NCBI GenBank assembly: GCA_029202485.1
Contig: CP119313.1
Location: 2,542,001 to 2,606,000, forward strand
Direction of reading: 5' to 3'
From: Candidatus Pedobacter colombiensis
Lineage (GTDB): Bacteria > Bacteroidota > Bacteroidia > Sphingobacteriales > Sphingobacteriaceae
DNA length: 64,000 bases
Position numbers and translations under genes: made by a program. This document shows, one piece after another, positions 46,033 to 54,880 of this stretch. Position 1 is the first letter of the stretch; every line of letters starts with the position of its first letter. The notes beneath the pieces are model-generated. The model saw nothing but the letters and a program-made list of their open reading frames with translations, did not search any database and was not told the origin of the DNA.

Positions 46033-46389
46033 TTACAATAACGTTTCATAGCATCTATGATCATAGATCATTTTTTGTATAGCTTGTTTATTTAATACGC
46101 TTGACAACATCAACACCCCATGTTCAGTAAAAGCATAAGGTAAATAAGCCCGTCCCCCTCTCCCAGTCTTTGAGGTCGCAAATTGCGACCTCAAAGACTG
46201 GTGTTCATCATGAGTAAGTTGGAACATAAAATCAGCCGGGAATCTTTCCATATTTCTACGAACTTGTTCATTCAGCCTTTTCGTCTCAACCCCATAAAGT
46301 ACTGCCAAATCATTATCTAGCATTACTTTCTGACCACGAATCTGATAGATTTTACTCAAGACAACTTCATCCGGCCCCGCAATCCTCAT
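46033..46389 (-). CDS. ORF6N-domain protein (shortened)
   Basis: 118 residues. ORF6N features: DEVVLSKIYQIRGQKVMLDN, DLAVLYGVETKRLNEQVRRN, MERFPADFMFQLTHDE, LRSQFATSKTGRGGRAYLPY, AFTEHGVLMLSSVLN. After LSSVLNKQAI the usual continuation is lost (KMIYDHRCYETLL, stop), so the C-terminus is truncated or frameshifted. The start overlaps the end of the CDF gene by 23 bases, so its true start may be different. It contains a 39-base palindrome. DNA-binding, phage-derived type. Confidence 0.7.
   Translation of the reverse strand: MRIAGPDEVVLSKIYQIRGQKVMLDNDLAVLYGVETKRLNEQVRRNMERFPADFMFQLTHDEHQSLRSQFATSKTGRGGRAYLPYAFTEHGVLMLSSVLNKQAIQKMIYDHRCYETLL
46163..46201. repeat. 39-base near-perfect palindrome inside the ORF6N gene
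   Basis: Arms of 19 bases (46163-46181 and 46183-46201) around a single A. It encodes the conserved SLRSQFATSK part of the domain. A comparable palindrome lies in the KilA-N gene at 32595-32628. Confidence 0.9.
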
Positions 46390-47299
46390 TATTACAATCT
46401 TTCACTTCAGTTTCTAAGGTAACATGCTGAATGCTGAGATGAGCCAATTCATCCTTAATTTTATTCTTCAGTACTAAAACCTGATCATTTGAAAATTCAT
46501 TAGCAACGACCAGGTGTCCTGTGAGTGCATTTTGTGAGGTACTAATTGCCCAAATATGCAGATGATGAAAACCTTTCACTCCTTCAATGTTCAATATAAC
46601 TTCTTTTACTTTTTGCAGCTCTATACCATTAGGCACTCCATCCAGGGAAAGGCGGAGACTATCCCTTAATAGATTCCAGGTGCTGACAATAATCACCCCA
46701 CAGATGATCAAGCTTAAAAGCGGATCTACCCAATATAAATGCGTATAATAAATAATAATCCCCCCAGCTACTAATCCTAATGAAACTAGCGCATCTGAAG
46801 CCAGATGCAGGAAAGCAGCTTTCACATTAATGTCCTGATCTTTATCCCTAAAAAACATAAATGCAGATACCCCATTTATGATTATACCGATTCCTGCAAT
46901 GACAGCAATCATTACACCGGGTAATGGTTGTGGGTTCTGAAACCTAAAAATAGCCTCATACCCAATGGCTCCAATGGAAATTAAAAGTACAACGCCATTG
47001 ACTAAAGAGATTAAGATAGAGGCTTTTTTCCACCCATAGGTATAGATTTCTGTAGCTTTTGATTTGGATAATTTAAAAGCCAGCATGGCTAATGCCAAAC
47101 CCGCCACATCTAAGAAATTATGGCCAGCATCTGAAAGTAAGGATAAGGAATTGATTTTTAATCCAATAACGATTTGAATCAAAACATAGGTAAGATTCAA
47201 AATAATGCCAACACCAAAAGCTTTATTCAAACTGGTGATTTTAGGCACATGACTGTAGCGATGCCCCTCATGGTTATGGTCTGAATGGTTGTGTTCCAT
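46367..47299 (-). CDS. czcD: CDF-family cation efflux transporter
   Basis: 310 residues. His-rich cytoplasmic N-terminus (MEHNHSDHNHEGH), six membrane helices with the CDF metal site SLLSDAGHNFLDV (HxxxD) and AAFLHLASDALVSLG (HxxxD), and a C-terminal cytoplasmic domain. It exports Zn, Co or Cd in exchange for protons. The tail ends in CNNEDCGAG, a possible extra metal ligand set. The gene precedes the ORF6N fragment with 23 bases of overlap and lies 71 bases after chrA on the same strand. Confidence 0.92.
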   Translation of the reverse strand: MEHNHSDHNHEGHRYSHVPKITSLNKAFGVGIILNLTYVLIQIVIGLKINSLSLLSDAGHNFLDVAGLALAMLAFKLSKSKATEIYTYGWKKASILISLVNGVVLLISIGAIGYEAIFRFQNPQPLPGVMIAVIAGIGIIINGVSAFMFFRDKDQDINVKAAFLHLASDALVSLGLVAGGIIIYYTHLYWVDPLLSLIICGVIIVSTWNLLRDSLRLSLDGVPNGIELQKVKEVILNIEGVKGFHHLHIWAISTSQNALTGHLVVANEFSNDQVLVLKNKIKDELAHLSIQHVTLETEVKDCNNEDCGAG

Positions 47300-47370
47300 A
47301 AATTTAGGATAAAGTCTATTTTTAAATGACGCTGACCATTAAAAACAAATTTAATCATTCATTCAGGTAA

Positions 47371-48507
47371 TCAAATTAAACTTAAAACAAATCCTAATCC
47401 AGCTCCCCCAAGTATGACAAAGGCACTGTTAAGGTATTTAAACTTAATGCTAATCAGGAAGCCAACAACTGCAATAAATATAGTTCTCCAGTCCACTATG
47501 GATGCTTTCCCCATTTCGATACAGACAGTTATAATCAATGCAATTGAAACCATATTGATGGTATCTAAAAAGGCTGACATTATTTTAGATTCCCTAAGTT
47601 TAAGGATTAAGGGAGTTAAAAAAGCAACAAATAAAAAAGAAGGAAGAAAGATTCCTATGGTCGCAGCAACGGCTCCCATAAGTCCACCCAATTGCCAGCC
47701 TATAAAAGTAGCTGATGAAAATACAGGGCCAGGCGTAACCTGACCTACTGCAATGGCATCAATTAGTTCCTGCTTACTCAAAAGCCCAGTTTTCACCAAT
47801 TCTGTATCCAAAAAAGCAAAAAGCACATAACCACTTCCATAAAGAATGGCCCCGATCTTCAGAAAGATCCAAAACACCTTCCAGTTAAAACCATTCGAAG
47901 AAGCCGCATAAGCTGGTAATATAATAAGTGGTAACAAGCTTTGCACTGTATTTTTACGATCTTTTATAACTTGTATTAAAAGACCTACTAGCCCACCTCC
48001 AAACAAGATGTAAATATCGTTAAATCCATAAATGGCCAGTATAACAGCAACTACACCTATCAGCCCCAGCTCAAATGACTTCAATGCCTTACGCACCAAA
48101 GAAATCATCATGGCGATCACAACGGAGATAATAGCAGGCTTAATCCCATATAAGAATGGTTCTACTTCTGGCAGTTTCCCATACTTCTGATAGGCAAAGG
48201 CAATTACTCCGCTTATGATTACTGCCGGAAGAATAAAACAGAGGCCTGCTATCACGAGCCCCTTCCATCCTGCTCTTTCCTGCCCAATGTGCATGGTCAT
48301 TTCGGTGGAATTTGGCCCTGGAATTAAATTGGTCGCACCAATCAGATCTAAAAAATATTCGTGGGTAAGCCATTTCCGCTTTCTCACTACTTCCTCTTCC
48401 ATCATGGCAATGTGGACTGCAGGGCCACCAAAACCAATACACCCTAATTTTAAAAATAAAACTGCTACTTCTTTAAGCCTTAATTTAGCACTTTCTTCTT
48501 GATTCAT
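47371..48507 (-). CDS. chrA: Chromate transporter
   Basis: 378 residues with about ten membrane helices in two homologous halves. The first half has LFLKLGCIGFGGPAVHIAMM and TNLIPGPNSTEMTMHIG; the second has FLKIGAILYGSGYVLFAFLD and AVGQVTPGPVFSSATFIGWQ. Length and order match two-domain ChrA proteins, which export chromate or sulfate. It lies next to a metal efflux gene. Confidence 0.93.
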   Translation of the reverse strand: MNQEESAKLRLKEVAVLFLKLGCIGFGGPAVHIAMMEEEVVRKRKWLTHEYFLDLIGATNLIPGPNSTEMTMHIGQERAGWKGLVIAGLCFILPAVIISGVIAFAYQKYGKLPEVEPFLYGIKPAIISVVIAMMISLVRKALKSFELGLIGVVAVILAIYGFNDIYILFGGGLVGLLIQVIKDRKNTVQSLLPLIILPAYAASSNGFNWKVFWIFLKIGAILYGSGYVLFAFLDTELVKTGLLSKQELIDAIAVGQVTPGPVFSSATFIGWQLGGLMGAVAATIGIFLPSFLFVAFLTPLILKLRESKIMSAFLDTINMVSIALIITVCIEMGKASIVDWRTIFIAVVGFLISIKFKYLNSAFVILGGAGLGFVLSLI

Positions 48508-48589
48508 AATAGCGATTGCATGCTGTTAAAATGAAGGCGTAAATTGTCCTAGTTCATAAATACCTAAAGACTTTTCAATAACAGCTACT

Positions 48590-48685
48590 TTATCCCGATA
48601 CTACCATCGCTGCCAGTTTTAAACCTGTTTCAATAAAATTACGCCGACTTTCTGGAAGGTCTTCATTTCTTGCATTTTTTATCAT
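48590..48685 (-). pseudogene. Tat-leader-like remnant coupled to doxX
   Basis: 31 codons (MIKNARNEDLPESRRNFIET, then GLKLAAMVVSG) ending in TAA. The SRRNFIETG segment looks like a twin-arginine signal. A shift of frame at the end continues as DKVAVIEKSLGIYELGQFTP, ending TAA near 48522, so one base lesion may have split a small gene. Its ATG overlaps the doxX stop (ATGA). Confidence 0.4.
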
Positions 48686-49113
48686 TCTTGCTTTTTAGCA
48701 TAGTAAATTAGATGATCAATTGAATTTTTACCACCTCCATACTTCAAAAGAAATATTAATAGGATGGTCATTGCAAAATCTGTTCGATACTCATGGGCCA
48801 TCGACCAAAAACCTTTATCTATAAGAATAGGATATTTTGTAGTGATGAAGGCTACGATCATAATAACTAGTAAGGGAATGGTAGCGACGCGGGTCAGCAA
48901 GCCCAGTAATAGTAACAACCCACACAGTATTTCAAAAACACCTGTGAAATGTGCCCAGAAAGCCGCATCATGAAATCCAATTTTTAGAAATCTTCCGGCA
49001 CCTACTTCATCAGGCCGAATAAATTTTTGGATGCCCTCCGAAAGAAAGATAAGGCCAACAATAACCCTCGCATAAATTGTAGGGACAGGAGATACTTTAA
49101 ATAAATTATTCAT
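48682..49113 (-). CDS. DoxX-family membrane protein
   Basis: 143 residues with four membrane helices (about 15-32, 57-72, 75-92 and 112-128). LIFLSEGIQKFIRPDEVGAG and FTGVFEILCGLLLLLGLLTR are typical DoxX motifs. A role in redox or oxidative stress is known only in general terms. The 3' end overlaps a Tat-leader-like ORF by one ATGA. Confidence 0.88.
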   Translation of the reverse strand: MNNLFKVSPVPTIYARVIVGLIFLSEGIQKFIRPDEVGAGRFLKIGFHDAAFWAHFTGVFEILCGLLLLLGLLTRVATIPLLVIMIVAFITTKYPILIDKGFWSMAHEYRTDFAMTILLIFLLKYGGGKNSIDHLIYYAKKQE

Positions 49114-49500
49114 CTGACTTCAGATTGATCATTAAGCACTTACTATCAAACGATTATACTAACAATTTCATTTCTGATTTGTGTTTCTCAAAAACTGCAT
49201 TAACATGAGCAACAACATAACTAACGATACCCGTCCTTTTTTAGGTTGCTATTGGATATTATAGTTTTATCCGAATTTATCTTAAGTGAGGCCAAACGTT
49301 TATTAATTTATACAGACAATACCATTTCGGAAATACATTGCGACACCCTAACCACCAGAAGTAAATGCTGCAGTTGTGGCGACCACTCCGAGAAATGTAC
49401 CCCCAATAGAAAATATACTTTAAAATCACCTCACTCCTCCTCCGGTTTAAATTAAGCCCAAGCAGACGCCTTGTTAAGAACAAGTTGCTATAAAGGTGAT
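49114..49500. other. Gene-poor stretch with possible ISL3 fragment
   Basis: The + strand 49246-49455 encodes LLIYTDNTISEIHCDTLTTR then SKCCSCGDHSEKC, which looks like the N-terminal zinc motif of an ISL3 transposase. The remainder is absent. A remnant is plausible but not certain. Confidence 0.35.
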
Positions 49501-50130
49501 TTATTTTAATTCAATTTGCTTCATTTTTCTTTCAAAAATCTCAAAATAATTTTTCTTAAATTCTTCATTCAAAAAACTTTTTCCAATCCAATCATTAACC
49601 TTTTCAGACTGTTTGAAAAATTCTTTATAGATATTATCCCTAACCTTATCAGCAATCCCCAAGCTCATAGCAAATTGATTAAAATCTACGCGCTTAATTT
49701 TTCTTTTTCGTCCTCCTAAAGTCAAAGCCAGATCTTCAATATCTTTTGGATAAATCAAATTTACATTCAACAAATCATAAGCAGGTGAAAACAAAATACC
49801 TTTATCCGTATGCATCAAAGAAAAATTCTTGAGATGCATATCGTTATTACCAGTAAGAAAGCTAAACAACACTAATCGGAAGTATTTAATCACATCTAAT
49901 CCTGAGTTTGTAGTGTATTGCTTAATGATTTTTCCTACACGCTCGTACGAACTTTTATACTTCTGCTCAGTCAATAATTCAGAAAGCTGACAAAGATCTT
50001 CTACATGAATTTTTTCTCCCTTAACTCGATCGAAACGTTTCGTGATATAAGATAATTCGCCCATTGAAGTTCTAATTAAAGCATGTTCAGCAGTTTCAAT
50101 TTTAAATAACCTAGCCAGGTGCATTGTCAA
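49501..50130 (-). pseudogene. hipA: HipA-type kinase, N-terminal part deleted
   Basis: 209 residues from TMHLARLFKIE; the frame continues upstream as WPEVEDLTMHLA directly after the TAA of the HTH gene. HipA C-terminal features: SYITKRFDRVKGEKIHVEDL, the catalytic-loop FLTGNNDMHLKNFSL and the metal-binding SPAYDLLN. About 100 residues of the N-terminal domain, including the nucleotide-binding start, are missing, so the toxin is likely inactive. Normal HipA kinases phosphorylate glutamyl-tRNA synthetase. Confidence 0.8.
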
Positions 50131-50148
50131 ATCTTCTACCTCAGGCCA

Positions 50149-50352
50149 TTACTTATCAATTTTATCAATCACCCCAACTTCCTTTCCGAACAAAGCCAAT
50201 ACATCATTCACCTTATCCAGACGAAGAGTTTTCTTACCTTGCTCCAAATCACGAACGAAATTCAACCCTACTCCAGCATTTAAGGCAAGTTCTTCTTGAG
50301 TTAAGCCCAATTCCTTTCGCTTAATTTTCACAAACACTCGTATTGTTTCCAT
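50149..50352 (-). CDS. hipB: HipB-type HTH antitoxin
   Basis: 67 residues with an XRE-type HTH (KRKELGLTQEELALNAGVGL, then NFVRDLEQGKKTLRLDKV). Short HTHs of this kind (y4mF/HipB) repress their own operon through TATCC-type palindromes; three such sites lie just upstream of its start. The frame is intact, so it probably still represses. Confidence 0.85.
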   Translation of the reverse strand: METIRVFVKIKRKELGLTQEELALNAGVGLNFVRDLEQGKKTLRLDKVNDVLALFGKEVGVIDKIDK

Positions 50353-50353
50353 T

Positions 50354-50453
50354 TTATATCCTTTCGAATATAAATATACAAAAAAACTTTAAATTATATG
50401 CAATCGGATATAATACCATGAACCACAGCCAAACTATATCCTTTCGGATATAG
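50354..50453. promoter_or_regulatory. Three evenly spaced HipB-type operators
   Basis: Palindromes of 20 bases at 50354-50373 (one mismatch), 50394-50413 (one mismatch) and 50434-50453 (perfect), each with arms TATCC-type around a 4-base centre (for example CTATATCCTTTCGGATATAG). Their starts are exactly 40 bases apart, close to four helical turns, as needed for same-face binding. The promoter is expected between them. Confidence 0.8.
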
Positions 50454-50588
50454 CCTATACCTTCCATCCCTATTGAACAAGAACACCGAATTCATGAAGT
50501 TTGAGGTATAGTCATCATGTACTTCAATTTTATCTAATATCCCACTTTTAAGGATGGTTACTTTTTTCTGAAATAAGTATTAAGTTAT

Positions 50589-50882
50589 ATGACAGGAATT
50601 TTAATAATACTTTTTCTTAGTCCCTACATAATCATCCCTTGGATCATAGCCTTCCTTTTCAAAAAGGGAAAAATTCAACCAGCTTTCCTCACTTATGTAT
50701 TTACAACAATTATTATTATAGCTTACACTATATTTCTCCAGATATTACCTACTTTATCTTCTAGAAATGAAGATGGCTACGAATGTATACCACCAATTAT
50801 AATTATCATAGTGCCACTGCTACCAATTAGCTTATTCGCACAATCTATCTTTAACATAAAAATTCGGAGATATGATAAATGA
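50589..50882 (+). CDS. Small hydrophobic membrane protein
   Basis: 97 residues with three membrane helices (about 2-23, 31-52 and 66-86, each rich in Ile and Leu). No family is recognised. It is convergent with the GGT-family gene, 15 bases away from its stop codon. Confidence 0.5.
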   Translation: MTGILIILFLSPYIIIPWIIAFLFKKGKIQPAFLTYVFTTIIIIAYTIFLQILPTLSSRNEDGYECIPPIIIIIVPLLPISLFAQSIFNIKIRRYDK

Positions 50883-50897
50883 ACCAAATAACTGGTA

Positions 50898-52784
50898 CTA
50901 CCAGCCTATCCCATAATCCTCGCCGTGATTACTCGAACCGCCCCACATACTTTTATGTTTCCAATCAAAGTAAATGGCATTAATTGGCCCGCTGGTTCTA
51001 TCACTAAAACTCAATATATAACCCATTTTCTTTAATGCCTCCCTTGTTTCATGGGAAGTATTACTGTTTAACAAAATCTGGCCGGGTTTTGGCATTCTAT
51101 CTTCAGTTTTAGTACCTCCCAAAGAAAGCCATAATTGATTTGTATTGATATTTGGTGCTTCTGCAGCCTGCTGTACATTCATTCCAAATTCTGTCATATC
51201 TAAAAAGAACTGCAATAAATTCTGATCCTGAGTATCTCCACCCTGCACAGCAGAAGACACATAAGGTTTACCGTCTTTTAAAGCTAAAGAAGGCGACAAG
51301 GTTACTCTTGGACGTTTACCAGGAGCTACAACATTGAAAGGATTAATTGCAGAATCCAAAACAAAACTTTGCATCCGCTGACTCATCCCTATTCCTGTAT
51401 TTCCAGCAATACAAGCTGGTAGCCAGCCACCGCTAGGTGTTATAGAAACAACCCATCCTTCTTTATCTGCAGCTTCAACAGAAGTTGTGCCCAACCACAA
51501 TCTCTCCTGATAGATATTATCTGGAGTATTATTGCTCATATCATGTTTAGGTGCAAAATTTCTTTTAGTGGTATCCAGTTCAAACCCTCTGGATTTAAGC
51601 AATTGCAGATAAGGGTTTACTTTGCCTTCATAAGGATAAGGATCACCAGGGCCAATATTAGGATTATTAGATTCAAAGCCGATCAATTTAGCTCTATCCT
51701 TAGCATATGCCTTACTCAATAGCCCCTGCATAGGTTCTTGCGGACTAAAATATGGATCTCCATAATAAAAATCACGGTCGGCGAATGCCAGATTCATGGC
51801 CTGATAAATGGTATGAATATATTTTGGTGTATTAAAACCCATCGCTTTGAGGTCAAAATTCTCCAGAATATTTAATGCCTGCAACATCACCGGCCCTTGT
51901 GTCCATTGCTTCAATTTGTAGACATCAATACCTTTATAGTTAACAGTTAATGGCTCCTCTTCTAATGGTTTCCATTTGGCCAGATCAGCCATCGTAATTA
52001 AACCTCCCTGCTCTTTGCTGCCTCTTACAAATTCTTGCGCAATATCTCCCTTATAAAAACGATCATAAGCAGCCATTAATGCCTCTTTTCTCGATTTTCC
52101 TCGTTTTAAAGCCGCTTTTTCGGCATCAACCAGCTTGGTTAAAGTGGCTAACAAGTCTTTCTGTTCAAAAATTTCACCAGTCTCAGGAGCTTCACGCTTT
52201 TCTCCTGGATGTGTCAAAAACACTTTCTTGCTATAAGGCCATTCTTTGATTTTGTCTTTTCCGCGTTCCATACTATTGGCAGCCTGCGCTTCTATTGGAT
52301 AGCCTTTGGCCAATTCCATAGATGGACGCAATACCTGCTCCAATGTCATCGTACCATAATTAGCCAGCATATAAATCAACCCTCCAACTGTTCCGGGTGT
52401 TGTTGCGGCCAATGCTCCATATTCTGGTGGGAAATTATAGCCTTTTGCTTTAAAAAATGCTGGTGTAGCACCTGTAGGCGCAACTCCCATCGCATTAATA
52501 GCAATAACTTTTTTGGTATGAGGATTATATAAAAGAACCTGCGTTTCGCCTCCCCAACTTAATGTATCCCACATGGTACAGGTTGCTCCCAGCATAGCAC
52601 AGGCAGCATCTACTGCATTACCTCCTTGTTGAAAAATCATGGACCCTGCAGTTGCAGCCAAAGGCTTTCCAGTGATGGCCATCCAGTTTTGACCATGTAA
52701 AACAGGTTTTTGAGTTTGCTGCGCTGCTACAGGTTGAGCAAGGCATAAAGAAGAAATAGCGAGGGAGGTTAGTAGTCTTTTCAT
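50898..52784 (-). CDS. Gamma-glutamyltransferase-family Ntn-hydrolase
   Basis: 628 residues with a signal peptide (MKRLLTSLAISSLCLAQPVA). The N-terminal half has GSMIFQQGGNAVDAACAMLG; the autocleavage site is GTTSVEAADKEGWVVS with the nucleophile Thr at about 433; the GG loop is PSGGWLPACIAGNTG. Known members cleave glutathione or acylated beta-lactams in the periplasm. The usual Arg-Glu pair that binds the gamma-glutamyl carboxylate (F-x-R-E near residue 100) is replaced by AINAMGVAPTGATP, so the substrate is probably not glutathione. Confidence 0.88.
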   Translation of the reverse strand: MKRLLTSLAISSLCLAQPVAAQQTQKPVLHGQNWMAITGKPLAATAGSMIFQQGGNAVDAACAMLGATCTMWDTLSWGGETQVLLYNPHTKKVIAINAMGVAPTGATPAFFKAKGYNFPPEYGALAATTPGTVGGLIYMLANYGTMTLEQVLRPSMELAKGYPIEAQAANSMERGKDKIKEWPYSKKVFLTHPGEKREAPETGEIFEQKDLLATLTKLVDAEKAALKRGKSRKEALMAAYDRFYKGDIAQEFVRGSKEQGGLITMADLAKWKPLEEEPLTVNYKGIDVYKLKQWTQGPVMLQALNILENFDLKAMGFNTPKYIHTIYQAMNLAFADRDFYYGDPYFSPQEPMQGLLSKAYAKDRAKLIGFESNNPNIGPGDPYPYEGKVNPYLQLLKSRGFELDTTKRNFAPKHDMSNNTPDNIYQERLWLGTTSVEAADKEGWVVSITPSGGWLPACIAGNTGIGMSQRMQSFVLDSAINPFNVVAPGKRPRVTLSPSLALKDGKPYVSSAVQGGDTQDQNLLQFFLDMTEFGMNVQQAAEAPNINTNQLWLSLGGTKTEDRMPKPGQILLNSNTSHETREALKKMGYILSFSDRTSGPINAIYFDWKHKSMWGGSSNHGEDYGIGW

Positions 52785-52867
52785 ATAAGTTCAGATAACA
52801 ATATCTATAATATTTGCGTCTTTTGGAAGTTCGAAAAATTCCAGAAACTCAATGGATCTTTTTGGGA

Positions 52868-53326
52868 CTACCTTGAGATAACTGTATTTTGGTCATGTGT
52901 TAGAAGCCACTTTCTCTTTTCTTTTACAATTATATAAGTTTTTATTTGTCGCTCATTAGTATGTAACTTTCCATCTGGTGTTGTAAAATTACCCATTTTA
53001 TGAATCACATTAGCTATCGCAACTGTTGGCGATATAAAGTAAATAGCAATACTTTCAGTTTTCATAGAAACTCCCTTTAAAAATCCCTGATGAACTGCTC
53101 TTACTTCTTTTAACACATTCTCTCGCCCAATAGAAATTCCTCCATTAGGGTTTAAATGCTGCCAATCCTTAGTTGTATATAAATTAGCTTTTTTAAAACT
53201 CCCGTCATTGAAGTCCTCTTGAAAATCACTTACAACCTTAGCAACTGAAGTTTTGTCGTTAGATGTTTGTCCAAAGCTGACACAAGCTGTAAAACTTATC
53301 ATTATAAAAAACAATGTAGATTTCAT
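52868..53326 (-). CDS. Secreted SnoaL/DUF4440-like protein
   Basis: 152 residues with a signal peptide (MKSTLFFIMISFTACVSFGQ). The NTF2-like fold is suggested by VAKVVSDFQEDFNDGSFKKA, WQHLNPNGGISIGREN, SPTVAIANVIHKMG and the end KEKRKWLLTHDQNTVI. Such proteins bind or convert small ligands; the ligand is unknown. It lies alone between the GGT-family gene and the pseudogene region. Confidence 0.75.
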   Translation of the reverse strand: MKSTLFFIMISFTACVSFGQTSNDKTSVAKVVSDFQEDFNDGSFKKANLYTTKDWQHLNPNGGISIGRENVLKEVRAVHQGFLKGVSMKTESIAIYFISPTVAIANVIHKMGNFTTPDGKLHTNERQIKTYIIVKEKRKWLLTHDQNTVISR

Positions 53327-53442
53327 ATTTTTCCTATTAAATGTTTAATATTTTATTTGTGTATACACAACGTGTTCAATTAAGCTAAGGCTATATATAT
53401 TTTTGAGACCCTAAACTATAACAAAAATAATGATTCTTGAAG

Positions 53443-53763
53443 TTAGTTTCTGAGTAATCCCCGGGTGCTAAGCTTGCCAGTATCCGGATGTCGCAACGCA
53501 GGATAGAAATCAATATTACTGGTTTCTGATGAAAAAGCTGCATCTTTCACTAAAAGGAACTCCGTTGCTTTGAGTTCTTCAATCGGTTTCGTCTTGATTT
53601 CCCTAATCAGTAGTTTTTTGCCCTGTAATTTCACCTGCCGGGTTTTCTGTTTGTACGCCTTGCTATTGCACTTTAATGAGCAAAACCGGGTTACCGTTGT
53701 CTTACCAATAAAGTCATTTCCGCAGTATTCACAGATCAATTTGATCGATATATTTGAACTCAC
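53443..53763 (-). pseudogene. HTH-type regulator with zinc-finger N-terminus, C-terminus lost
   Basis: Starts best at the GTG at 53763 (VSSNISIKLICEYCG). The family N-terminus is clear: ICEYCGNDFIGKTTVTRFCS and LKCNSKAYKQKTR, a Cys-rich finger. At TEFLLVKDAA the HTH that should follow is replaced by FSSETSNIDFYPALRHPDTG, then stop, so recombination has removed the DNA-binding domain. Function is probably lost. Confidence 0.6.
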
Positions 53764-53820
53764 CTGAAATAAGTTAAATACATACAAAAGTATGTAGAGG
53801 TGTTTAAAGGCGAAAAGCAA

Positions 53821-53856
53821 AAACCCCTCTGAAGCATATTTCAGAGGGGTTTTCTA
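53821..53856. terminator. Rho-independent terminator, probably both directions
   Basis: 13-base perfect arms (53821-53833 and 53840-53852) with a 6-base loop. T-rich sequence follows on both strands. It lies 160 bases past the end of the Mrr-type gene and just upstream of the HTH fragment. Confidence 0.8.
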
Positions 53857-54012
53857 TATTTCTATTTCGTGTTATTTTGTATGTTTATTTCCCAATACAG
53901 AAAGTCATCAGCCAATCATTATCAATAAGTTATATTAAATACTCTGAAAACTGTAATATAGTTAGGTAGAGAATATGAAAATAAAGGTAACAAATAGAAA
54001 TGGGCTCAAAAT

Positions 54013-54576
54013 TTATGAAATAACAAGTCCAATCTTTAACCCTAGTTTTTCCTTAAAATCATCGGGAATATCATTCCAATGAACCGTCAAAATATCAACA
54101 AGTTGTTCTCCATTAATTAGTCCTATTCTAGGAAACCCCGACTCATTAGCAATTTCTTGTGCTCTTTTTTGAAACTCTGCTGTGGTAATAAATGCTCCTT
54201 GTCCTCCTGATGGAATATTTGACCTTAAATTTTTTACTACATTATGATTTATTTTGGAGCCAAGTTTATATCTCTTAGCCTGAACAAAAATTTTGATCTT
54301 GGCTAATCCAGAAACATCCAATTCACCAGTTGCATCTACTCCCCCATCTCCTACTTTCCCCTTATGTTCTGAACCTTCAAAACCTAACGCTGATAAAATA
54401 TGAGTAACTAAAATTTCAAATTCTTTATCGTCTAATTCTAATATTCTGTTTAGAACTAATTTATAATAATCAAGCTTAACTTCCTGTGTGCAGCAATAAA
54501 GTAAGGTGTAGTGTTCTTGAATGGCTAATAATATTTGTGGCGATATCCAATCGGAGTACTTTTCCTTCAAAAACAT
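54013..54576 (-). CDS. Mrr-type restriction endonuclease domain protein
   Basis: 187 residues. Mrr-catalytic features: DKEFEILVTHILSALGFEGS, KVGDGGVDATGELDVSGL, FVQAKRYKLGS (the QAKR of PD-(D/E)xK nucleases), and GGQGAFITTAEFQKRAQEIA. This nuclease family cleaves methylated DNA. The N-terminus overlaps a Rep-like fragment in another frame by 101 bases, so the start is uncertain and the N-terminal about 45 residues may not belong to it. Confidence 0.75.
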   Translation of the reverse strand: MFLKEKYSDWISPQILLAIQEHYTLLYCCTQEVKLDYYKLVLNRILELDDKEFEILVTHILSALGFEGSEHKGKVGDGGVDATGELDVSGLAKIKIFVQAKRYKLGSKINHNVVKNLRSNIPSGGQGAFITTAEFQKRAQEIANESGFPRIGLINGEQLVDILTVHWNDIPDDFKEKLGLKIGLVIS

Positions 54577-54859
54577 TTATTGAGAGTTCCTTACTAAGTT
54601 TACATATACCATTGTAAAGATCATCTTTAAAAGCTGTTTTTAAATTAGTGCCAAAAATATATGCTGTAAGGCTTCCTGTTATATAAACACCTCTTTCCTT
54701 TATTGATAGGAAAAAGTCTTTGTAGTGACCTGTTGTAACTATTAATTCTCCCGTTTCATTATAGGTATATTTTTTGTCAGTCAATATTGTTTGAAGTGAT
54801 TGAACATAATTATGAGGAAGTTGATCTTTTTCTATGAATGTTTTTAATGAATCTATCAT
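54476..54859 (-). pseudogene. Phage/plasmid replication protein (gene II/X-like), N-terminal fragment
   Basis: The first about 110 residues resemble phage/plasmid Rep proteins: ERGVYITGSLTAYIFGTNL, then LSINVFEGKVLRLDIATNII. After this hallmark the sequence becomes anomalous and stops. The catalytic tyrosine region is missing. It overlaps the Mrr-type gene in another frame. The name is tentative. Confidence 0.55.
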
Positions 54860-54880
54860 ATAAGTTTTTTTTATATTATT

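Noticed and set aside
47414..47743. ORF antisense to chrA
   Set aside because: A shadow of a membrane protein gene.
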